The notes under the pieces: generated by a model
Told to the model about the DNA's origin: nothing
Database searches by the model: none
Seen by the model: the letters and a program-made list of their open reading frames with translations, nothing else
Position numbers and translations under genes: made by a program
Assembly: GCF_004795035.1 (NCBI RefSeq)
Contig: NZ_SSBK01000006.1
Coordinates: 231,968 to 295,967, forward strand
Direction: 5' to 3'
Source of the DNA: Streptomyces sp. A0958
GTDB taxonomy: Bacteria; Actinomycetota; Actinomycetes; Streptomycetales; Streptomycetaceae
DNA length: 64,000 nucleotides
Shown: one piece after another, positions 23,442-31,655 of the stretch
Layout of the letters: each line of letters starts with the position of its first letter
Numbering within the stretch: the first letter of the stretch is position 1

Positions 23442-24263
23442 ATGGCCGGTCACCGAGGTCCCCGGCGCGACACCCGCGGCATCGTCGACGCGCCCGACCT
23501 GTTCGCACACGTACAGTTCCGGCGCCGCGAGCCCGCCCCCGCGCTGCGGCCCTATCTGGAGCACTACTGGCTGATCGACTGGGACCTGTCCCAGCCGTAC
23601 GCCTCCCACGTCGTCCCGCACCCCAGCGTCAACCTCGTCTTCGAGCGGTACGCGGGCTGCGGCGACGAGGAGGCGGGGTACGCGGAGGTCGCGGGCATCG
23701 GCCTGGAGCTGTTCACGCAGAAGCTGGAGGGGCGCGGGCGGGTCTGCGGGGTGCAGTTCCGGCCCGGCGGCTTCCGGCCCTTCGCACCCGGACCGCCCGT
23801 GTCGCGGTGGACCGGGCGGCGGCTCCCGGTGGCCGAGGTGTTCGCGCCGCCCGCCCCGCCCTCGGCCGTGCTGGACCCGGAGGCCGGGGAGGACCGGGTC
23901 GCCGCGCTCGACGCGTACCTGCTGGCGCTCGGCCCCGAGCCCGACCCCCGGGCCGAGCGGGCGATGGCCCTGGTAGACCTGGTGCGCACCGACCGCACGG
24001 TCCTGCGCGTGGACGCACTCGCCCGCGCCGAGGGGGTGTCGGCCCGCTCGCTGCAACGGCTGTTCGCCGCGTACGTGGGCGTCGGCCCCAAGTGGGTCAT
24101 CCTGCGCTACCGCATCCATGAGGCGCTGGAGCGCGCCGGATCGGAGCCGGCCGTGGACTGGGCGGCCCTCGCCGCCGACCTCGGCTACAGCGACCAGGCG
24201 CACCTGGTCAGGGACTTCACTGCGACGATCGGCGTACCGCCCACGGCACTGGGCGCCCGCTGA
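23442..24263 (+). CDS. AraC-type transcriptional regulator with DUF6597-like sensor domain
   Basis: 273 aa, ATG 23442. The N-terminal domain (residues ~20-130) has REPAPALRPYLEHYWLIDWD, VVPHPSVNLVFERY and GVQFRPGGFRPF, the pattern of the DUF6597 domain usually placed before an AraC helix-turn-helix. The C-terminal DNA-binding domain (~175-270) has ALVDLVRTDRTVLRVDALAR, EGVSARSLQRLFAAYVGVGP, KWVILRYRIHEAL and LAADLGYSDQAHLVRDF, i.e. both helix-turn-helices. Ligand and targets are unknown. It begins 13 bp after the 16-bp tandem array, so the array lies in or near its promoter and leader. Confidence 0.9.
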   Translation: MAGHRGPRRDTRGIVDAPDLFAHVQFRRREPAPALRPYLEHYWLIDWDLSQPYASHVVPHPSVNLVFERYAGCGDEEAGYAEVAGIGLELFTQKLEGRGRVCGVQFRPGGFRPFAPGPPVSRWTGRRLPVAEVFAPPAPPSAVLDPEAGEDRVAALDAYLLALGPEPDPRAERAMALVDLVRTDRTVLRVDALARAEGVSARSLQRLFAAYVGVGPKWVILRYRIHEALERAGSEPAVDWAALAADLGYSDQAHLVRDFTATIGVPPTALGAR

Positions 24264-24312
24264 CCGCCCGCGTCCCGTCCGATCTGTCAGTGCCCGGCTC
24301 TAAAGTGCCGTC

Positions 24313-24852
24313 ATGGAGCGCACCGCAGCATCTTCCGTACGGATCGAGCCCTGGTCGGACAGCGACCTGGACCTCCTCCGCCGCGCCAACGCGCCGGAGC
24401 TGATGGCCCACCTCGGCGGCCCCGAGCCGGAGGAGCAGCTCATGGGGCGGCACGCCCGCTATGTCGCGCTGAGCGCGGACCGTACGGGCCGGGGCAGGAT
24501 GTTCCGCATCGCGCTGACCGGCGAGGCCGATGCGGTGGGCACCATCGGGTTCTGGGAGCGGACCTGGCGGGACCAGGAGGTGTACGAGACGGGGTGGACC
24601 GTCCTGCCGGAGTTCCAGGGCCGGGGCATCGCCTCGGCGGCGACCCGCGCGGTGGCCGGCCGGGCGCGTGCCGCGCGCAAGCACCGCTATCTGCACGCGT
24701 ACCCGTCCGTGGCCAACGGTCCGTCGAACGGCGTGTGCCGCAAGGCGGGCTTCACGCTGCTCGGTGAGTGCGAGATCGAGTACCCGCCGGGACACCCGCT
24801 CCTCACCAACGACTGGCGCCTGGACCTGCACCCGGACGAGACGGCCGCCTGA
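24313..24852 (+). CDS. GNAT family N-acetyltransferase
   Basis: 179 aa, ATG 24313. GNAT features are VRIEPWSDSDLDLLRRANAP at the N-terminus, GTIGFWERTWRDQEVYETGW in the middle strand, the acetyl-CoA loop VLPEFQGRGIASAATRAVAG (Q-G-R-G-I-A), and VANGPSNGVCRKAGFTLLGE. This is the arrangement of RimJ/RimL-like and small-molecule acetyltransferases. The substrate is unknown. It follows the AraC-like gene by 49 bp and may share its transcript. Confidence 0.9.
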   Translation: MERTAASSVRIEPWSDSDLDLLRRANAPELMAHLGGPEPEEQLMGRHARYVALSADRTGRGRMFRIALTGEADAVGTIGFWERTWRDQEVYETGWTVLPEFQGRGIASAATRAVAGRARAARKHRYLHAYPSVANGPSNGVCRKAGFTLLGECEIEYPPGHPLLTNDWRLDLHPDETAA

Positions 24853-24856
24853 CACC

Positions 24857-24985
24857 GGGCACCTGACACCCGGGCACCCGGGCACCCGGGCACCCCGCCG
24901 GCACAGACGCCGCGTAATCCGTTTGACGGGCGTAATCGTTTGACGGGCGCGGACCTCCTCGCACATATTTAGCTGCGTCACGCAG
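24857..24985. promoter_or_regulatory. Gene-free stretch with short repeats and a CTGCGTCACGCAG palindrome
   Basis: CTGCGTCACGCAG (24973-24985) is a perfect 6-bp inverted repeat about one central base, set in A/T-rich TATTTAG...TTTATGG, 50 bp before the oxidoreductase gene at 25036. It looks like an operator overlapping the promoter. Earlier in the gap are several CGGGCACC units (24870-24895) and two near-identical copies of CGTAATCGTTTGACGGGCG (24911-24948). No local regulator gene pairs obviously with the palindrome. Confidence 0.45.
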
Positions 24986-25035
24986 TTTATGGGTGACACA
25001 GGAAGATGCCGCAAACGGACCAGGAGAACCGCCCC

Positions 25036-25881
25036 ATGCTCACGCTCGTCACCGGATGCCGCGGCCGCGTCGGCTCCGCGCTCGCCGCCCTCCTGCACCA
25101 GGGCGGCCACGCCGTCCGCGCCGCCTCGCGCAACCCCGCCGGGCTCTCCCTGCCGACCGGCGTCCCGGCCGTGGCCTGCGATCTCGGCGACCCCGCGACC
25201 TTCCCCGCCGCCCTGGAAGGCGTCGACTCCGTCTTCCTGTACGCCGAGCCCGCGCACATCGACGCCTTCCTCGCCGCGGCGCAGGCCGCCGGAGTGCGGC
25301 ACATCGTGCTGCTCTCCTCCAGCTCCGTCCTCGTCCCGGACCCGGCGTCCAACCCCGTCGCCGCCTCGCACCACGCGGTCGAGCAGGCCCTGACCGCCTC
25401 GCCCCTCACCACGACGCTCCTGCGCCCCGGCGCCTTCGCGACCAACGCGTACCAGTGGTCGGGCGCCTTCCGGTCCGGGCACTCCGTCGACCTGCCCTAC
25501 CCCCGGAGCGAGGGCGCCCCGATCCACGAGACCGACATCGCCGAGGCCGCCCTCGCCGTGCTCACCGACCCGGCGCTCCAGGGCGCGGCGTACCACCTCA
25601 CCGGCCCCGAATCCCTCGGCGCCGCCGAGCAGGTCGCGGTCCTGGCCTCGGCGTCCGGCTCCCCCGTCACCGTCAACGCGGTGAGCCCGGCCGCGTGGAA
25701 GGAGGCCATGGCCCCCTTCATGCCGGAGGCCATTGCCGACGGGCTGCTCGCCTACTGGGTGCTCACCGACGGCGCGCCGGCCGAAGTGACCGGTGATGTC
25801 GAGAAGCTGACCGGCCGTCCGGCCCGCACGTTCGACTCCTGGGCCGCCGAGCACGCCGCCGCCTTCCGCGCCCGAACGTGA
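25036..25881 (+). CDS. NmrA-like NAD(P)-binding oxidoreductase
   Basis: 281 aa from ATG 25036, with AGGAG nine bases upstream (the ATG at 25006 has no proper site). An N-terminal Rossmann motif reads LTLVTGCRGRVGSALAALLH (G-x2-G-x2-G). Next come VACDLGDPATFPAALEGVDS and VRHIVLLSSSSVLVPDPAS. There is no YxxxK pair of classical short-chain dehydrogenases. This is the atypical SDR (NmrA/azoreductase-like) pattern. It could be a redox sensor or a reductase; the family does not settle it. The palindrome at 24973-24985 is a candidate operator. Confidence 0.85.
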   Translation: MLTLVTGCRGRVGSALAALLHQGGHAVRAASRNPAGLSLPTGVPAVACDLGDPATFPAALEGVDSVFLYAEPAHIDAFLAAAQAAGVRHIVLLSSSSVLVPDPASNPVAASHHAVEQALTASPLTTTLLRPGAFATNAYQWSGAFRSGHSVDLPYPRSEGAPIHETDIAEAALAVLTDPALQGAAYHLTGPESLGAAEQVAVLASASGSPVTVNAVSPAAWKEAMAPFMPEAIADGLLAYWVLTDGAPAEVTGDVEKLTGRPARTFDSWAAEHAAAFRART

Positions 25882-26007
25882 CGTTCCGCCCAGGACCCCC
25901 GCACGGCCCACGCGCCCCCACCGCACGGCCCGCACCGCCTGAACCGCACGGCCCGCCCGCCCCGAACTGCGTGGCCGGTTCCCAGGCCCCGATGGCATCC
26001 TGACCAG

Positions 26008-26745
26008 GTGAACGGACCGGAGATCCACCTCGAAGTCGCCCCCGAACTCAGGCTTTTCGTGGCCCACGGGCGCCGGCAGGGGCGGACACCGGTGACCACC
26101 GACGGAGCGTCCACGCTCGGCCATGTCGTGGAATCCCTCGGCATCCCGCTCACCGAGGCGGGCCTGCTGCTGGTCGACGGCCGCCCGGTCCCCGTCTCGC
26201 ACATCCCGGCGGCGGGGGAGGTCGTCGAGGTGCGCCCGGTGCCACGCCCGCAGCGCGTGCCGGGCGCGCCCCTGCGCTTCCTGCTCGACGTCCACCTCGG
26301 GACGCTCGCCCGGCGGCTGCGGCTGCTCGGGGTCGATGCCGCGTACGAGAGCGAGGACATCGGCGATCCGGCACTGGCCGCGCTCTCGGCGAAGGAGCGG
26401 CGCGTCCTGCTCTCCCGGGACCGGGGGCTGCTGCACCGCCGGGAGATCTGGGCGGGCGCGTACGTGTACAGCGACCGCCCGGACGAGCAGCTGCGGGACG
26501 TACTGGAACGGTTCGCGCCGGACCTCGCCCCGTGGACCCGGTGCACCGCCTGCAACGGCCGGCTGAAGGCGGCCGACAAGGACACGGTCGGCCCGCACCT
26601 GGAACACGGGACGCGGCGCTCGTACGACGTGTTCGCGCAGTGCGCGGAGTGCGGGCGGGTCTACTGGCGGGGCGCGCACCACGCCCGCCTGGAGGCGATC
26701 GTGACGGAAGCGGTCCGCGAATTCGGTGCCGCGACCGCCGACTGA
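26008..26745 (+). CDS. Mut7-C RNase domain protein with ubiquitin-like N-terminus
   Basis: 245 aa from GTG 26008. The N-terminal ~75 residues look like a ubiquitin/MoaD-like fold (VTTDGASTLGHVVESLGIPL, AGEVVEVRPVPRPQR). Residues ~88-240 are a Mut7-C domain: RFLLDVHLGTLARRLRLLGV with catalytic Asp, AYESEDIGDPAL, RVLLSRDRGLLHRREIWAGA (PIN-like acidic residues), and a zinc ribbon CTACNGRLKAAD plus CAECGRVYWRGAHHAR. Mut7-C is a predicted PIN-related ribonuclease. The RNA target is unknown. The stop codon begins a 15-bp tandem repeat. Confidence 0.9.
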   Translation: MNGPEIHLEVAPELRLFVAHGRRQGRTPVTTDGASTLGHVVESLGIPLTEAGLLLVDGRPVPVSHIPAAGEVVEVRPVPRPQRVPGAPLRFLLDVHLGTLARRLRLLGVDAAYESEDIGDPALAALSAKERRVLLSRDRGLLHRREIWAGAYVYSDRPDEQLRDVLERFAPDLAPWTRCTACNGRLKAADKDTVGPHLEHGTRRSYDVFAQCAECGRVYWRGAHHARLEAIVTEAVREFGAATAD

Positions 26746-26785
26746 CCGACCGCCGACTGACCGACCGCCGGCTGACCGACCGCCG
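26741..26785. repeat. 15-bp tandem repeat, three copies, over the Mut7-C stop codon
   Basis: ACTGACCGACCGCCG occurs at 26741 and 26756 exactly, and with one change at 26771. The first copy supplies the TGA of the Mut7-C gene. The period is a multiple of 3, so each copy repeats the same in-frame stop. The repeat fills most of the 43-bp gap to the convergent MarR-type gene. Confidence 0.9.
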
Positions 26786-26788
26786 GGG

Positions 26789-27286
26789 TCAGGGACCGGC
26801 CGGGGCGTCGCCCTCGGCGCGCAGCCGCGCGATCTGCACCGCGCTCAGCTCCACCGTGCGCCGCATGTGGGTGAGGAGCAGGGCGACCTCGTCGTCGTCG
26901 TACGCGTCGAACAGGACGTCCCAGCCGCCGGTCAGCCGCCCCCAGACCGCGCCGAACTCCGCCATCCGCTCGGGCACGATCGTCACGAGCACCCGCCGCC
27001 GGTCCGCCGTGTCCCGCGCGCGCGTCACGTAACCGGCCCGCTCCAGGCGGTCCACCAGCCGGGTCGCGGAGCCGGTGGTGAGCCCGGTCAGCTCGGCGAC
27101 GCGGCCCGTGGTGACGGGCCCCGCCTCCAAGCCGAGCAGGTTGAGGCACTGGAGGTCGGTGGGATGGAGCCCCAGCCGGTCGGCGACGGCCTGGTTGAAC
27201 AGCGCGTACGCGGCCATGTAGCGCCGCGACGCGGTGGAGAGCTCGGCCAGCAGCGCGCTGCGGCGGGGGGACGGCTTGGGCGGCAT
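26789..27286 (-). CDS. MarR family transcriptional regulator
   Basis: 165 aa, ATG 27286. The winged helix-turn-helix core is [40 protein letters not shown] and [20 protein letters not shown], with the wing Arg pair RRRV typical of MarR. N- and C-terminal helices form the dimer interface. These proteins repress genes for resistance or catabolism and respond to phenolic ligands. The nearest upstream gene on this strand encodes a secreted protein (27336-27950), 50 bp away. The target is not evident. Confidence 0.9.
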   Translation of the reverse strand: MPPKPSPRRSALLAELSTASRRYMAAYALFNQAVADRLGLHPTDLQCLNLLGLEAGPVTTGRVAELTGLTTGSATRLVDRLERAGYVTRARDTADRRRVLVTIVPERMAEFGAVWGRLTGGWDVLFDAYDDDEVALLLTHMRRTVELSAVQIARLRAEGDAPAGP

Positions 27287-27335
27287 GCGGAGAGTGTACG
27301 AAGCGGAGAGGCGGGGTCCGGCCCGTCGCCCGAGC

Positions 27336-27950
27336 TCAGAACACGTACGGGTCCCCGGTCGCCGGGGCCAGCACCTCGTGCTCGCTGTTCTTCGTGTTCC
27401 GGTCCGTGGCCCCGCCGTTCCACGCGGTGTCGATGCGTACGACGACCTCGTCCGGCCGGCCCCGCAGCTGGAGGTGGAGCGCGAGCCGCCGCTGCTGGGA
27501 GCCGTCGGCCCGCAGCGGGCCGGTCCGGCACAGCACGGTCCGAGGGTCGGCCCGGAGGCACGCCCCGGGCAGCTCCTGCCGGTCGGCCGGCGGCACGGAC
27601 ACCCGCAGGCGCACGGTCACCCCGGGCAGGTCCGAGGGCCCGCTGTTCTCGCTGCGCAGCCAGATCCCGAGCCCGCCGTCCCGCAGCGAGACGTGCCCGT
27701 GGTGCGACACATCGGCCTCGGGCGCGATGCCGCCGACCGCGGGCGAAGCATCCGCAGGCGAAGCACCCGCGGGCGAACCGCCCCCGGACGAAGCATCCGC
27801 GGGCGAACCGGCCCGGGGCAGAGGCGAACCGGCCACCGGCGCGCCGACGGCCGTGGCGGTCCCGCCGGCGGCCGGAGCCATCACCACCGCCGTCGCAGCC
27901 ATCGCCGCCGCGGCGGACACCCCGAGCAGAGCCTTACGCGTCAGAACCAT
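27336..27950 (-). CDS. Secreted protein of unknown function with Ala/Ser/Pro-rich linker
   Basis: 204 aa, ATG 27950. A signal peptide is present ([20 protein letters not shown] then VVMAPAAG). Residues ~40-75 are a low-complexity linker built from repeated Ser-Pro-Ala-Asp/Gly-Ala units, encoded by nine-base variants of GCGGGCGAA. The C-terminal ~125 residues look like a beta-sandwich ([53 protein letters not shown]). Two Cys in [12 protein letters not shown] could form a disulfide. I do not recognise the family. The protein ends [12 protein letters not shown]. Confidence 0.72.
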   Translation of the reverse strand: MVLTRKALLGVSAAAAMAATAVVMAPAAGGTATAVGAPVAGSPLPRAGSPADASSGGGSPAGASPADASPAVGGIAPEADVSHHGHVSLRDGGLGIWLRSENSGPSDLPGVTVRLRVSVPPADRQELPGACLRADPRTVLCRTGPLRADGSQQRRLALHLQLRGRPDEVVVRIDTAWNGGATDRNTKNSEHEVLAPATGDPYVF

Positions 27951-28040
27951 GCCCCGAAGATACCGATCACCCCTAATTGTGCGTATTTACCCACCGGTTC
28001 GGCGCGTCCTGCGGTACGCGGCCCATGGCACCCTGCTCCC

Positions 28041-28376
28041 ATGTCCGTGCTCCGCTCCACCGCCCTGTTCGTCCTCGCCGCGCTCTTCGAGATCGGCGGC
28101 GCCTGGCTCGTCTGGCAGGGCGTGCGCGAACACCGCGGCTGGGCCTGGATCGGCGCGGGGGTCATCGCGCTGGGCACGTACGGCTTCGTGGCGACGCTCC
28201 AGCCGGACGGCGAGTTCGGGCGGGTGCTCGCGGCGTACGGCGGGGTCTTCGTCGCGGGGTCGATCGCCTGGGGGATGGCTGCCGACGGCTACCGCCCGGA
28301 CCGCTGGGACGTGACGGGCGCGCTGGTCTGTCTGGCCGGGATGGCCGTGATCATGTACGCCCCCCGCAACCACTGA
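28041..28376 (+). CDS. YnfA/UPF0060 family membrane protein
   Basis: 111 aa from ATG 28041. Four predicted helices fill the protein: [60 protein letters not shown] and [19 protein letters not shown]. The sequence [20 protein letters not shown] and [17 protein letters not shown] are hallmarks of YnfA (UPF0060), a small multidrug-resistance-like fold. The role is unsettled; relatives have been linked to efflux. It is monocistronic or leads to the SDR gene 58 bp downstream. Confidence 0.92.
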   Translation: MSVLRSTALFVLAALFEIGGAWLVWQGVREHRGWAWIGAGVIALGTYGFVATLQPDGEFGRVLAAYGGVFVAGSIAWGMAADGYRPDRWDVTGALVCLAGMAVIMYAPRNH

Positions 28377-28434
28377 TCCACGACGGCCCTGCCTATCCTG
28401 GGCCCCTACCGATCAGCTGTCCGAGGAGCCCGTC

Positions 28435-29193
28435 ATGGCCGCATCCCCCATCGCCGTCATCACCGGAGCGAGCAGCGGCATCGGTGCCGCGACCGCCCGG
28501 CAGCTGGCGGCCGCCGGCTACCGCGTCGTGCTCACCGCCCGCCGCAAGGACCGCATCGAGGCGCTGGCCGCCGAACTCACCGAGGCGGGCCACCAGGCGA
28601 CGGCCTACGCCCTGGACGTCACGGACCGCGCCGCGGTCGACGAGTTCGCCACCGCGTTCCGCGGCCTCGCCGTCCTCGTCAACAACGCGGGCGGCGCGCT
28701 CGGAGCCGACCCGGTCGCCACGGGTGACCCGCAGGACTGGCGCCAGATGTACGAGACCAACGTCATCGGCACGCTCAACGTGACCCAGGCCCTGCTTCCC
28801 GCCCTCACCGCGAGCGGCGACGGCACGGTGGTCGTCCTCTCCTCGACCGCGGGCCTGTCCACCTACGAGGGCGGCGCCGGGTACGTGGCCGCCAAGCACG
28901 GCGCCCACGTCCTGGCCGAGACCCTGCGCCTGGAGATCGTCGGCACCCCGGTCCGCGTCATCGAGGTCGCCCCGGGCATGGTCAAGACCGAGGAGTTCGC
29001 CACCACGCGCTTCCGCGGGGACACCGAGAAGGCCGCCAAGGTCTACGCGGGCGTCGACGCCCCCCTCACCGCCGACGACGTGGCCGACACGATCACCTGG
29101 GCCGTGACCCGCCCCAGCCACGTCAACATCGACCTCCTGGTGGTCCGCCCCCGCGCCCAGGCCTCCAACTCGAAGGTCCACCGCACGAACTGA
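28435..29193 (+). CDS. Short-chain dehydrogenase/reductase (classical SDR)
   Basis: 252 aa, ATG 28435. The classical SDR elements are present. These are the cofactor loop ITGASSGIGAATARQLAAAG (T-G-x3-G-x-G), ALDVTDRAAV for the adenine, VLVNNAGGALGADPV (NNAG), VVLSSTAGLSTYEGGAGYVA with catalytic Ser, and Y-x3-K in GYVAAKHGAHV. VEVAPGMVKTEEF follows after the catalytic tyrosine. The residue pattern TARRKDR after the second strand favours NADPH. Relatives include serine 3-dehydrogenase/YdfG-like enzymes acting on 3-hydroxy acids; the substrate here is inferred only. Confidence 0.92.
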   Translation: MAASPIAVITGASSGIGAATARQLAAAGYRVVLTARRKDRIEALAAELTEAGHQATAYALDVTDRAAVDEFATAFRGLAVLVNNAGGALGADPVATGDPQDWRQMYETNVIGTLNVTQALLPALTASGDGTVVVLSSTAGLSTYEGGAGYVAAKHGAHVLAETLRLEIVGTPVRVIEVAPGMVKTEEFATTRFRGDTEKAAKVYAGVDAPLTADDVADTITWAVTRPSHVNIDLLVVRPRAQASNSKVHRTN

Positions 29194-29200
29194 ACCCCCG

Positions 29201-29255
29201 CACCACAGGGCCCGGCTCAGCCCTGCCCCACACCGCAGGGCCGGGCTCAGCCCTT
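29201..29255. terminator. Duplicated ~25-bp element with short stem-loops between convergent genes
   Basis: Two near-identical copies (29201-29225 and 29231-29255) with a 30-bp period each contain CAGGGC...GCCCTG-type inverted arms around GGCTCA. The second includes the rtcB stop codon. They lie between the SDR gene (+) and rtcB (-) and may act as tandem weak terminators. Confidence 0.4.
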
Positions 29256-30440
29256 CACGCAGATGACCTGCTTCAGCTTCGCGACGACCTCGACCAGGTC
29301 GCGCTGCTGGTCGATGACCTTCTCGATCGGCTTGTAGGCGCCCGGGATCTCGTCCACGACGCCGGAGTCCTTGCGGCACTCCACGCCCCGCGTCTGGTCC
29401 GCCAGGTCCTTGGTCGAGAACCGCTTCTTCGCCGCGTTCCGGCTCATCTTCCGGCCCGCGCCGTGCGAGGCCGAGTTGAAGGACTTCGCGTTGCCGAGTC
29501 CCTTGACGATGTACGAGCCGGTGCCCATCGAGCCGGGGATGATCCCGAAGTCGCCGAAGCCGGCCCGGATGGCGCCCTTGCGGGTGACCAGCAGGTCCAT
29601 CCCGTCGTACCGCTCCTCCGCCACGTAGTTGTGGTGGCAGGAGATGACCGGCTCGAACGTGACCTTGGCCTTCTTGAACTCCTTGCGGACGACGTTCTGG
29701 AAGAGCGCCATCATGACCGCGCGGTTGTGCTTGGCGTACTCCTGCGCCCAGAACAGGTCGTTGCGGTAGTCGCGCATGGGCTCGGTGTCCGCGAGGAAGA
29801 CCGCCAGGTCACGGTCGACCAGGCCCTGGTTGTGCGGGAGCTTCTGCGCCTGGCCGATATGGAAGTCGGCCAGCTCCTTGCCGATGTTCCGGGACCCGGA
29901 GTGCAGCATCAGCCAGACCGAACCCGACTCATCGAGACAGAACTCGATGAAATGATTTCCCGATCCGAGCGTTCCCATCTGCTTCGTCGCCCGTTCCTGA
30001 CGGAATTTGACCGCTTCGGCCACCCCGTCGAACCGTCCCCAGAAGTCGTCCCAGCCCGGTGCCGCCAGCCCGTACAGACCGGACGGGCCCACCGGCTCGT
30101 CGTGCATCCCCCGGCCCACCGGAATGGCCTGCTCGATCTTCGAGCGGAGCCCGGACAGGTCCCCGGGCAGATCGTTGGCGGTCAGCGAGGTCTTCACCGC
30201 GGACATGCCGCAGCCGATGTCCACGCCGACCGCGGCCGGGCAGACCGCCCCGTGCATCGCGATCACCGAGCCGACGGTGGCGCCCTTGCCGAAGTGGACG
30301 TCGGGCATGACGGCCAGGCCCTTGATCCAGGGCAGCGTGGCGACGTTGCGCAGCTGCTGCATCGCCACGTCCTCGACCGAAGCCGGATCGGCCCACATCC
30401 GGATGGGAACCTTCGCCCCCGGTACCTCTACATACGACAT
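29247..30440 (-). CDS. rtcB: RtcB family RNA ligase
   Basis: 397 aa from ATG 30440 (a longer frame to 30551 is not supported). RtcB joins RNA ends carrying 2',3'-cyclic phosphate or 3'-phosphate to 5'-OH, using GTP and Mn2+. The metal and catalytic sites are visible: MPDVHFGKGATVGSVIA, GVDIGCGMSAVKTSL (Asp and Cys for Mn), GNHFIEFCLDESG, LMLHSGSRNIGKELADFHIG (His), ISCHHNYVAEERY, and SHGAGRKMSRNAAKK near the end with the His that is guanylylated. Length is slightly short of E. coli RtcB. No archease or RtcA gene lies nearby. The promoter region separates it from a divergent lipoprotein gene. Confidence 0.94.
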   Translation of the reverse strand: MSYVEVPGAKVPIRMWADPASVEDVAMQQLRNVATLPWIKGLAVMPDVHFGKGATVGSVIAMHGAVCPAAVGVDIGCGMSAVKTSLTANDLPGDLSGLRSKIEQAIPVGRGMHDEPVGPSGLYGLAAPGWDDFWGRFDGVAEAVKFRQERATKQMGTLGSGNHFIEFCLDESGSVWLMLHSGSRNIGKELADFHIGQAQKLPHNQGLVDRDLAVFLADTEPMRDYRNDLFWAQEYAKHNRAVMMALFQNVVRKEFKKAKVTFEPVISCHHNYVAEERYDGMDLLVTRKGAIRAGFGDFGIIPGSMGTGSYIVKGLGNAKSFNSASHGAGRKMSRNAAKKRFSTKDLADQTRGVECRKDSGVVDEIPGAYKPIEKVIDQQRDLVEVVAKLKQVICVKG

Positions 30441-30601
30441 AACCCCTCGATTCCCCCGAAAAGACTGAAAGCGCAAAACCGGCGCCAAGATCGGCAATAA
30501 GGTCGGCCGACCGGCATTCACAGCGGCGCGTGCGATACACATTGTGTCCACCGGCCGTCATCGAGCGGCAACCGTTTTTCGCACGAAGGGAGCCCAGGAC
30601 C

Positions 30602-31465
30602 GTGCGACGAATGGCGTACGCGGCCGGCGCCGTGCTCATCGCGGCGCTCGCCGCCGGCTGCTCCAGCGACTCCGGAAGCGGCGGTTCCGCCCCCGACAGC
30701 AAGCCCGGGACACCGGCCGCGTCGTCCGCGCCCCCGGGCAAGTACCGCACCCTCCCCGACGCCTGCCGCGCCATCCCGCTCGCCACCCTCAAGGACCTCC
30801 TGCCCGGCACCGCCGAGATGCCCGAGGCCCAGCAGGAGAAGGTGTACGAGGGTGCCGCCACGGTCACCTACGACACCGACCGCAGGATCGGCTGCCGCTG
30901 GAAGTCCGACGCCCCCGAGGGCGCCCGCAGCATCCACCTGGACTTCGAGCGCGTCGTCTCCTACGACACGTCGGTGAGCGACGACGACCGCGCCCGCGAG
31001 GTGTACGCGAAGAAGGAGGCGGCGGCCGACCTCCCCACCTCCTCCCTCCCGTCGGGCGGCGCGACCGGCGGCACCCACGACACCTCCGCGTCCGGCTCCG
31101 GCAAGGCGGACCCGGACGCGAGCGGCGACCCGAGCGGCGACGCGGACACCGACGGCAAGTCGTCGGACGCGACCGCCGACGGCGGCACGTCCGACGGGGA
31201 CACCGGCGGCAGCCCCGCCGAGAACCTTCAGCCCCGGCTCCTCGACAAGCTCGGCGACAGCGCGTTCCTGGACGATCTGCTCACCCGGGCGGGTTCCACC
31301 GCGCAGCACCGCACGGTGAGCGTGGTGTTCCGCACATCGAACGTCATCGTCACCATCGAGTACACGGCCCAGCCGGCCCTCTCCACACAGGTCCCCGACA
31401 GCAAGGAACTCCAGGAGAAGGCCCAGGCACTGGCGCGGCGGCTGGTCGAATCGTTCAACGCCTGA
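30602..31465 (+). CDS. DUF3558-type lipoprotein
   Basis: 287 aa from GTG 30602 (VRRMAYAAGAVLIAALAAGC), with GGGAG ten bases upstream. The lipobox AAGC (C near residue 20) predicts a membrane-anchored lipoprotein on the outer face. A Ser/Gly-rich linker follows. The conserved DUF3558 part begins TLPDACRAIPLATLKDLLPG and continues with IGCRWKSDAPEGARSIHLDF. A long Asp/Ser/Gly-rich insertion (~125-185) interrupts it before the C-terminal VVFRTSNVIVTIEYTAQPAL. Function is unknown. A paralogous lipoprotein follows 190 bp downstream. Confidence 0.85.
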   Translation: MRRMAYAAGAVLIAALAAGCSSDSGSGGSAPDSKPGTPAASSAPPGKYRTLPDACRAIPLATLKDLLPGTAEMPEAQQEKVYEGAATVTYDTDRRIGCRWKSDAPEGARSIHLDFERVVSYDTSVSDDDRAREVYAKKEAAADLPTSSLPSGGATGGTHDTSASGSGKADPDASGDPSGDADTDGKSSDATADGGTSDGDTGGSPAENLQPRLLDKLGDSAFLDDLLTRAGSTAQHRTVSVVFRTSNVIVTIEYTAQPALSTQVPDSKELQEKAQALARRLVESFNA

Positions 31466-31655
31466 CGCCGCCCGCGGCCCGCCCGGCCCCGGCCCGGACC
31501 GCTCCCCGGGCCGTCCGGCCGAGGCGGCATCCGGCCGCCGTCCGTCGTACCGTGGCCCTCCGGAGCCACCGGCGGCCGCCCGCCGCCGCCTGCCTCCGCA
31601 CGGCTACCGCCGCGCAACCGTCCCCCGACCGCCGCGCCATCCGACTGAAGGAACC

